NCBI GenBank assembly: GCA_023014365.1
Contig: JAEBUN010000053.1
Span: 124,001-188,000 of the forward strand
From: Lepiota brunneoincarnata
Taxonomy: Eukaryota; Basidiomycota; Agaricomycetes; Agaricales; Agaricaceae
Reading direction: 5' to 3'
Length of the DNA: 64,000 bases
Both the position numbers and the translations under genes were made by a program. Under the pieces are notes generated by a model that saw only the letters and a program-made list of their open reading frames with translations, searched no databases and had not been told where the DNA came from. Numbering within the stretch: position 1 is the first letter of the stretch; each line of letters opens with the position of its first letter. Below, piece by piece: positions 57,293-64,000 of the stretch.

Positions 57293-58069
57293 CCCCTATT
57301 TAGATCTTTCTGAGCCTTGCATACCACCCCGTTCATTGGCTCCCTTCAACTTCCCTTATATCTGTTCTCGTAGCCACAAAAACTTCTCATTCTTCCCCTG
57401 TTTCACCCCCGTTATCCCCAGATTTGTCCTAGCATAATTATATCTAAATTTTTCGGTCTGTTTTGGTACAGAAAACATAGTCAGTACAATATTTCACTTG
57501 TATATAAAGTTCTGAGCTCACTTATGAGCTTGGCAGTCAATCTAGGACCCAAAAACTCTCTCTCTCTCTCTCGAATAACTCATCTTTCTTGGTTTTTCGA
57601 AGCCCAGTGGTTGTTTTGCCAACCACGCTCGCCCCTTTGTTTCTTCATGTTAGTGCTGTTTCAATCATGTTTCGATCGTGTTTCAGTTTCGTTTCAGTCT
57701 CGTTTTGGCGCCTTTCACATACTGAAGAGTCTAGTTCTCTTCAGAAGGGTCTGCTGTCTTTGACACTGATTCCAAAATGGGTCAGGGAACTTCGATCAAG
57801 TGCCTGAGAAGATGCATATGACGTTGTTCACAGTCTTAATGCTCCTGGGAAGCCATTGTACTACTGGGAGGAACACCATGAGCTGAAGCACTTGTGTTGT
57901 GCCGTGCAAATATCACAACCTGGTGTACATGAGGGTGTTGGCGAGATGGTTTCCCGTGCTGCCAGAATCGCTGAAAAGTGAGGACTCAAAGCGAGAGGAG
58001 GTACTGGGATGTTTCAGCAGCTTCTGATATGAAAATGATATCAGCCCTTGACGAGGGGTGTGATGGGCT
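57293..58069. other. Stretch between gypsy B and the copia element
   Basis: No clear gene or element end. A (CT)n run lies at 57558-57572. A frame near 57815-57980 reads GKPLYYWEEHHELKHLCCAV and looks protein-like, but ends in a stop and has no recognised family. It may be another transposon remnant. Confidence 0.4.
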
Positions 58070-58393
58070 TGTAGAATAACTAAGACTCAGTAGCTCGTAA
58101 CGCGAGTACTATATATTCTATACCTGTAGAATAACTAAGACTAACATAGGCATAAGTATCATAGTGGGAAAAACATGAGAAGACTCTACTCACCTCAGTA
58201 GCTCATAACGCGAGTACTGAGGTGTCTAACAGCAGGCTGGTAGGTATATACACTACCGACGAATATCTATAAATGGGCGGAAACATGCCCAGTGTCAACA
58301 AACAATGTACAAACAAAAGAATCCCTAAACGGGATATGTCGCGGAAAGCTCGACATAAGCTTTCTGGCTTGACATGAGCTTGCTAGCTCAACA
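58070..58393 (-). repeat. 3' LTR of the copia element
   Basis: 324 bp, TG to CA. It contains the hairpin-like pair CTCAGTA and TACTGAG around CTCGTAACGCGAG-type text, in two versions. Four of its six differences from the other LTR are CpG changed to TpG or CpA. Confidence 0.9.
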
Positions 58394-58400
58394 CTCCCCC

Positions 58401-61400
58401 TCAAGCCATGACAAGTCCGAGGGCCTGAGCAAAATGCTTGACTTTAGGCGAAGGTAATGCCTTTGTAAACACGTCAGCAATCATTTCATGTGTGGGGCAG
58501 TATACAAGCCTCAGCTTGCCCTCCTTGATCACCCATTGAATGAAGTGGTATCGGACATCAATATGCTTTGTCCGGGCGTGGTACTGGTGGTCCTTTGTGA
58601 GGGCGATGGCCGACTGGTTGTCGGAGTGAAGTGTTGTGGGGGTGGGGTCTTCTGCAAAGACCTGGGAGATGAGGGAGTGAAGCCATAGGGCTTCCTTGGC
58701 TGTGTGCGTTGCCGCCATGTATTCGGACTCTGTAGTGGACAGGGTAACTAGCTCTTGACACTTTGCACTCCAGGAGACAGCGCCGCCATTGATGAGAAAT
58801 GCATACCCGGATGTGGCCCTCCTATCTTCGGCCATATTTCCATCTGCATCTGCGTATCCCTCTAGACTCCCCCTAGAACCTCCATATGTGAGTTTTAGCC
58901 CTCACGTGCCCTTGAGATAGCAAAAAATTCGCTTTACGGCCTCCCAGTGAGCAGGGCCTGGGTTCCTGGAGAATTTTGAGACAACCTGCACAGTGTACGC
59001 GATATCTGGCCTTGTGCCAATCGCTGCATACATTAGCGTGCCCACAGCCTCCTGGTATGGGATTCTGGCCATAAATGCGATCTCAGCAGTTGTTTTCGGG
59101 CTATGTTCTGAGGTAAGTCGTGTGGAGGGGTCCATGGGGATTGTCACTGGTTTTTGGTCTTCGAAACCAAAACAGCGGAGCGAGGACTCTATGTAGGAGT
59201 CCTGGGACATGCTGAGGGTGTTCTGCTCATGTACGCAAGCTATCCGGATGCCTAGTAGCCAGTGGATTTCGCCCAAGTCAGTGATCTCCACATATTCAGA
59301 GATCCTTGTCTTCAGCCAGACAATGAGAGTGATATTGGTGGCTGCGAGAGTGCAGTCATCAATGTGAACGGTGAGGATGGTGAGGTCTGGCTCATCGTGT
59401 TTGAAGAAGACACACTGGTCAACTTCACAGTGCGTGAAATCAAGGTTGCTGACCAGGATCTCACATAATCATTGATACCATCGACGACCCAACTGTTTTA
59501 GGCCATAAAGGGTCTTCCTCAACTTGCACACTTTCCCGGGGTGTGCAGGATCCTCAAATCTGGGTGGCTGGCGCATATATATGGTCTCGTCCTCGCTGAG
59601 GACACCGTTCAGGTATGCTCCCTTTATGTCAATCTGGTGGATCTCCATGTCTCAATCTGCTGCAATTGCCAGGATTGTTCTGATTGATGGGAGCTTAGCA
59701 ACAGGTGCAAACGTATCAAAATAGTCCACACCAGGGACTTGGGAGAAGCCTTGTGCTACGAGGTGAGCCTTGTATTTGACCACATTCCCACTGGCGTCCT
59801 TCTTGGCCTTGAAGACCCACTTGGATCCAACCTCGTTTATGCCCTCTGGGGCATCCACTAGCTCCCAGGTTCCTGCTTTCTGGAGTGTGTTGAGCTCCTC
59901 GCAAATTGCTTGCTCCCATAGGTGCCAGTCTGCTCGTTTTCAAGCTTCTTTTTGTTAGGGGAAGATAGGCACCGGAACCAAGTTGATATTCAGGTGGCAA
60001 TTACAATCGCCACCCATGCTATATATATACATAGTGGTCTGCGCACAGACCGGGTAACCAGACACTACGATAGCTACCAGTAATAACGCACGCAAACAAT
60101 AAACAAGCAACTAATAATAAGAAGTCGCCCACAGATCGGGCTCGGGGATGGGGGTGGCCGAAGGCCGAGACCGGGCTCAGGCATCGGGCATCAGCTAAGA
60201 AGGCCAAGCCTGGACGTCCAACCGCAGGCCCCTAGAAGTACCTTGCGTAAGGGGGGGCGCGACGCAATGCACATGACGCCAGTCCCCTTACACTTTTAGG
60301 TTTCAAGGCTCTAGTGCCTCAGCCTCTGCCATCTCTGCAGCGAAAACGTGGACTTCCTCCCACTCGTTTGCCTCTACAGCTATGACTGCACGACCTTCTT
60401 GAAGGTCTCGAGCTTTCTGGCTTGGCATTCGAGTACATTGGGGATGGGGTGTATGGTAGGCATTTTCGGCAGTGTCTGGTTGCTCTATATGTTTTGTTGA
60501 GGAGTTCTCTGGGGCTGGGACTTGGGGTGTCACTGTCGCATTCGTTGTTGCAGCAGGTATGTTTGCCTCTGCAGTCTCGTTTGCTGGTGTTGATGTTACT
60601 CTCTCCCCCTCGAGACTAGTAGTGGCGACATGGCCCTTTATATATCGAATATTTTGCTTGACGGACACTTTTCGAGTGTCAGGCCACCAAATTCGTACAC
60701 CGTTGCTGGTCTCATCAAAACCCAGCCATTGTCCCTCCTTTGCCCTTGCTGACAGCTTGTTACGATCCTCTACTCGCACCCACACCTTCTCTCCAAACTC
60801 ATGGACCTCTGACATGTCAGGTTTACGACCGTGGACCATTTCATATGGTGTCTTTCCATTGAGGGCCCTTGTACTGGTTCAGTTCATGAGCCAGATCGCA
60901 TGTTTGGCTGCCTCACCCCATAGATACCGGGGAAGCTTGCTTGCGTGGAGGAGTACTTGGACACGCTCGAGGATGGTCCGATTTCGCCGTTCTGCTACAC
61001 CATTGTGTTGTGGAGTGTCATGGACGGTGAGCTTTTGCTTAGTCCCTCACAATTTCAAATACTCTTTGAAATCCTTACTAGTGTACTTGCCACTACGATC
61101 TGAATGAAGGCATTTGATCCGAGCTTTGTATTGAACTTCACACCAGACATCAAATGCTTGGTAGGTTGCAAACACATCGGATTTGTTTGTTAGCAGCTCG
61201 AGATGGGTATATCGTGACCAATTGTCAGTGAAGGTGACATAGTAGCTCTTCCCCCTTCGCGTCTGTACTGGTGCTGGCCCCCACACATCGCTGTGGATCT
61301 CTTGGCTGAATTCTGTTGCTCGATCACCTGTTCGCTCTTTTGAGATGGGCTTCCTGGTGAGTTTTGCATAAGCGCATGACTCGCACTCGATGGGAGTATT

Positions 61401-62993
61401 TGCTGATAGTCTTTCGAGGTTTACACCAGTTATCATTCGTCCCTCAACAAGTTTTCAGGCGATCTGGGGTGAGATGTGTCCAAGGCGGCGGTGTAGCTGG
61501 TCTAGGGACATCGGTTCATCGATGGTATTTGCTTCTACACGTCCTTCTGCTGTCTCAAATCTGTACAGCCCTCTCTCAGAACGTGGTACCTCAGCAATCT
61601 TCTTCCCTTTTGCGTTGTGGATAGTGCATCGTCCCTCGGCAAATTTTGTGGTTATGCCTTGTTCATCTAGCTTCCCCACTGATACGAGAGTGTATCCTAC
61701 TTCAGGTGCATATAGGACATCCGATAGACATATGCTTGTCATTCCGGCACCATTCGGTAGGTCCACTATCATGCTTCCCTTGCCTGTAGCACTGAATTGC
61801 TGCTTGTTTGCAGCTCGTAGTGGCTTCGATTCAATTGTTTCGAAATCACGGAAGGCTTCACGGTATGGGGATATGTGCCTTGCAGCACCGGAGTCAATGA
61901 TTATGATATGGGGTGGGTGTTCCTCTGACTGAGCTGCAATTGGCATCTCATCGCTTTCATCTGTGAGGGCACATTCATCGTTTTGTTCCCCACAGGTTGG
62001 GAATATGTCTGGTGAGGTAAGGTCGTCCTCGTCACCCAGGGTCTCTGTTTCCACGAAAAAGGCTTCATCATCCATCACAACAGCATTGGCCTCCTGCCCC
62101 TTTGGGGCACTAGCTGGTTGTTTCTTTTTCTTTGGTGGTTTCGGACAGTCTGATCTCCAGTGGCCTTTCTTGTTGCAGTTAAAGCATTTTCCAGGTGGTT
62201 CCTTTGTCTCCTGTCTAGGCTTCTTGGGACCATGTTCTACTGCCATAGTGTCATCCCCCTCCAAATTCTTCGGTTTAGCCTTGGAGCTGGAACTTGACCC
62301 ATGTGACTTCCATGAGCATAGGTGATCCCATTCATCACACAACATGGTGACTAACATATTGGGGTGTACCATGCCTCCTATGATTTTCGCTGCAGATAGC
62401 TGTGATGATGCAAAGTTTGCAAGTTGGAAGGGAAGTGATCGAAGTATTGTGCTTCAGTAGTCATCATCATTGATTGTTATTCCCATCGCGTACAGCTCTG
62501 CTCTCCTGGTCCTCAGATCATTTAGGAACATCCTAACATCACCATCCTTGGGACATCTGGACTCCAAAAACTTTGCCCGCATCTCCATTTGGTTGAAAGC
62601 CCCTCAGTATGTGAATTCTTGTACTACGGCATCCCAGACTTCCTTGACATAGTCGAAACTCTCCGTCATTATCAGGATAGAGTCTGGTAAACGTTGCGAC
62701 AGCAGGGAACGCGCTATATCCTTGTTTCTGTCCCATTCTCGGATGTCTGCATCCGTTCCTACAGGGACTGTGGGGGTAGTGCTCTTTGCTTTGCCTTTGT
62801 CGATGGATGGGGTACCAGGAGGGGTGGTGGATGAAGTGGTAAGGGTGGGACGTGGCTTGCTTCCATCAAAGTGACCCCATAGTCCTTTTCCATGTATGAC
62901 GGTACGGAAACGCACAGAGAATATTAGCCAGTTTGTGCCTTGGGGGTCAAGGGGTGGTACAGAGGTGGAGAGGTTGTCGTTTATGGTGTTCAT
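58401..62993 (-). pseudogene. Copia gag-pol with several TGA stops
   Basis: Gag from 62993 (MNTINDNLSTSVPPLDPQGT) leads to a CCHC knuckle CFNCNKKGHWRSDC (all four ligands kept) and the protease site IIIDSGAARH near 61900. Next come the pre-integrase motif LDQLHRRLGH and the integrase (SDVWGPAPVQTRRGKSYYVT, then LHSDRSGKYTS and NGVAERRNRT). RT near 59858-59480 has GSKWVFKAKKDASGNVVKYK, and a later DLGEIHWLLGIRI. RNase H has DRRATSGYAFLINGGAVSWS. Stops interrupt it after EFTY, SPQIA, EYLKL, LMN, LAIAAD and CYLKGT. The context (for example KGT-stop-GLKL) suggests CGA to TGA changes at conserved Arg. A solo LTR splits it at 59953-60292. Confidence 0.85.
59953..60292. mobile_element. Solo LTR inside the copia pol gene
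   Basis: 340 bases, TGTTAGGGGA to CCCCTTACA, target duplication CTTTT at 59948-59952 and 60293-60297. Close relative of the LTR at 53659-53969, with an extra stretch of about 20-30 bases before its end. Confidence 0.9.
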
Positions 62994-63036
62994 GTTGTGT
63001 ATGATGCATTGTAATGAGTGTTAGAAAAATTTTTTT

Positions 63037-63054
63037 GGGTCGGGGCCCATAACC
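63037..63054 (-). promoter_or_regulatory. Putative tRNA primer-binding site of copia
   Basis: Minus-strand text GGTTATGGGCCCCGACCC begins at the base after the 5' LTR, where a primer-binding site is expected. The matching tRNA was not identified. Confidence 0.4.
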
Positions 63055-63378
63055 TGTAGAATAACTAAGACTCAGTAGCTCGTAACGCGAGTACTATATA
63101 TTCTATACCTGTAGAATAACTAAGACTAACATAGGCATAAGTATCATAGTGGGAAAAACATGAGAAGACTCTACTCACCTCAGTAGCTCGTAACGCGAGT
63201 ACTGAGGTGTCTAACAGCAGGCTGGTAGGTATATACACTACCGACGAATATCCATAAACGGGCGGAAACATGCCCAGTGTCGACAAACAATGTACAAACA
63301 AAAGAATCCCTAAACGGGATATGTCGCGGAAAGCTCGACATGAGCTTTCTGGCTCGACATGAGCTTGCTAGCTCAACA
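63055..63378 (-). repeat. 5' LTR of the copia element
   Basis: 324 bp, the less-decayed partner of 58070-58393. By position it should carry the promoter for the minus-strand element; a TATATA stretch lies near 63094. Confidence 0.9.
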
Positions 63379-63383
63379 GGGCT

Positions 63384-64000
63384 TACGGTACGTCCAAAGT
63401 GGTGGTCCGCCGGTCTCTTATATCTGATTTGATGTCACTTGTGTTTTTTCTCCTGGCCGATGTGAGCCCAGTTTCTAGCTCCTCATTGCTCGCAGAAACC
63501 TTAGCCATTGACTATCTTTGAACCCATTCAGTAATCACACTGTATTATCCACTCGAGAGATACGCTTTTCATGCAGGTATTACTGTGACATGGAATGCTC
63601 CGAAGACGTTTCTTTCTCCACACTAATCCCCGGCGTTACTGAGAGTAGCAAGACGACGTTCGCCAGATGGCTTTCCCGGCGTGCTTCTCAATAAGAACCC
63701 ATTCCATCCCTTTGCGAATGGCCACTGCACGGAATGAGGTGGGCGGGTTTGGTGATTCTTCCAGTAATGTAAGGTCTCCCGCTGGTGACTGGAGGATAGG
63801 GCTCACCTGAGGTAATAAGCGGCGAATTATAACGAACCTCGACCGCAAGAGTAGCCACGTACTGTAAGATGCCTGTACTGTACTTAGCATGAAACCATGC
63901 GAGGGCGGGCACGTGACCGGTCACATCACTTCTCGTGTGCAAAATCGTTACCTTCGTGCATGCCCTCGTCCCTCCCTCGCCAGCCATCAATTTCGCGTGT
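63384..64000. other. Right-hand flank, no gene seen
   Basis: Single-copy-looking sequence that continues the pre-insertion site of the copia element. Minus frames of 84-100 codons at 63636-63990 show no domain. Confidence 0.45.

Larger units (their letters stand above)
58070..63378 (-). mobile_element. Full-length Ty1/copia retrotransposon
   Basis: Two 324-bp LTRs (58070-58393 and 63055-63378) in direct orientation, TGTAGAATAACT at one end and GCTAGCTCAACA at the other, flanked by target duplication GGGCT (58065-58069, 63379-63383). They differ at six sites, all transitions with the AT state in the left copy, so insertion is fairly recent. On the minus strand the order is gag, protease, integrase, RT, RNase H, which defines copia. 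A probable primer-binding site, GGTTATGGGCCCCGACCC, abuts the 5' LTR (63054-63037). A purine tract GAGGGGGAG abuts the 3' LTR. A solo LTR sits inside (59953-60292). Confidence 0.9.

Noticed and set aside
58070..58393. Repeated short palindromic blocks in the copia LTR as a possible CRISPR-like array
   Set aside because: Only two copies occur per LTR, without regular spacers, and they sit in both LTRs of a eukaryotic retroelement.
60472..61107. 211-codon plus-strand frame, and 61390-61932
   Set aside because: Antisense shadows of the copia integrase and protease region.

Overview
The window looks like a transposon-rich piece of nuclear DNA from a basidiomycete fungus, most likely an agaricomycete (mushroom-class). 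The evidence is many short GT-AG introns of about 50-70 nt, a WOPR transcription factor, a Misato/DML1-like gene, a non-RD TKL-type kinase with a mushroom-type C-terminal region, Ty3/gypsy, Ty1/copia and pogo elements of kinds common in agaricomycetes, and methylation-like CpG decay. I cannot name the species from the sequence.

Layout. 1-10.9 kb is a four-unit tandem array. Each unit has, on the minus strand, a small Lys-rich three-exon gene with an exactly 27-nt middle exon. Downstream on the plus strand are copies (two shortened) of a gene for a secreted or membrane protein. The only complete copy of that gene (10,617-12,277) encodes a signal peptide, an ectodomain, one membrane segment and a proline-rich tail. 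12.4-21.3 kb is a tandem duplication of about 4-5 kb carrying two copies of a polytopic membrane protein gene, each disrupted at different places. 24.4-38.0 kb is the gene-rich core: a TKL-like kinase, a small secreted helical protein, a WOPR regulator, a DML1/Misato homologue and a 2OG-Fe(II) oxygenase. 39.2-41.8 kb has a small secreted Cys-rich protein and a fifth, distant member of the Lys-rich family.

42.3-63.4 kb is almost entirely mobile DNA. A truncated minus-strand gypsy element carries a solo LTR in its gag. A plus-strand gypsy pol gene is broken by two solo LTRs and a 4.3-kb pogo transposon, which itself carries another solo LTR. A complete copia element with target-site duplication GGGCT carries a solo LTR of the same family as the one inside the pogo element. 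Nearly every junction can be read to the base, with target-site duplications TTCCA, ACCAT, TA, GACAT, CTTTT, GGGCT and probably CGTGG.

Two cautions. Several conserved genes (kinase, DML1, oxygenase, membrane-protein pair) show isolated one-base indels. In a normally essential single-copy gene such as DML1 these are as likely to be assembly errors as real breaks. Gene boundaries here rest on splice consensus and family resemblance recalled from experience, not on a database search.
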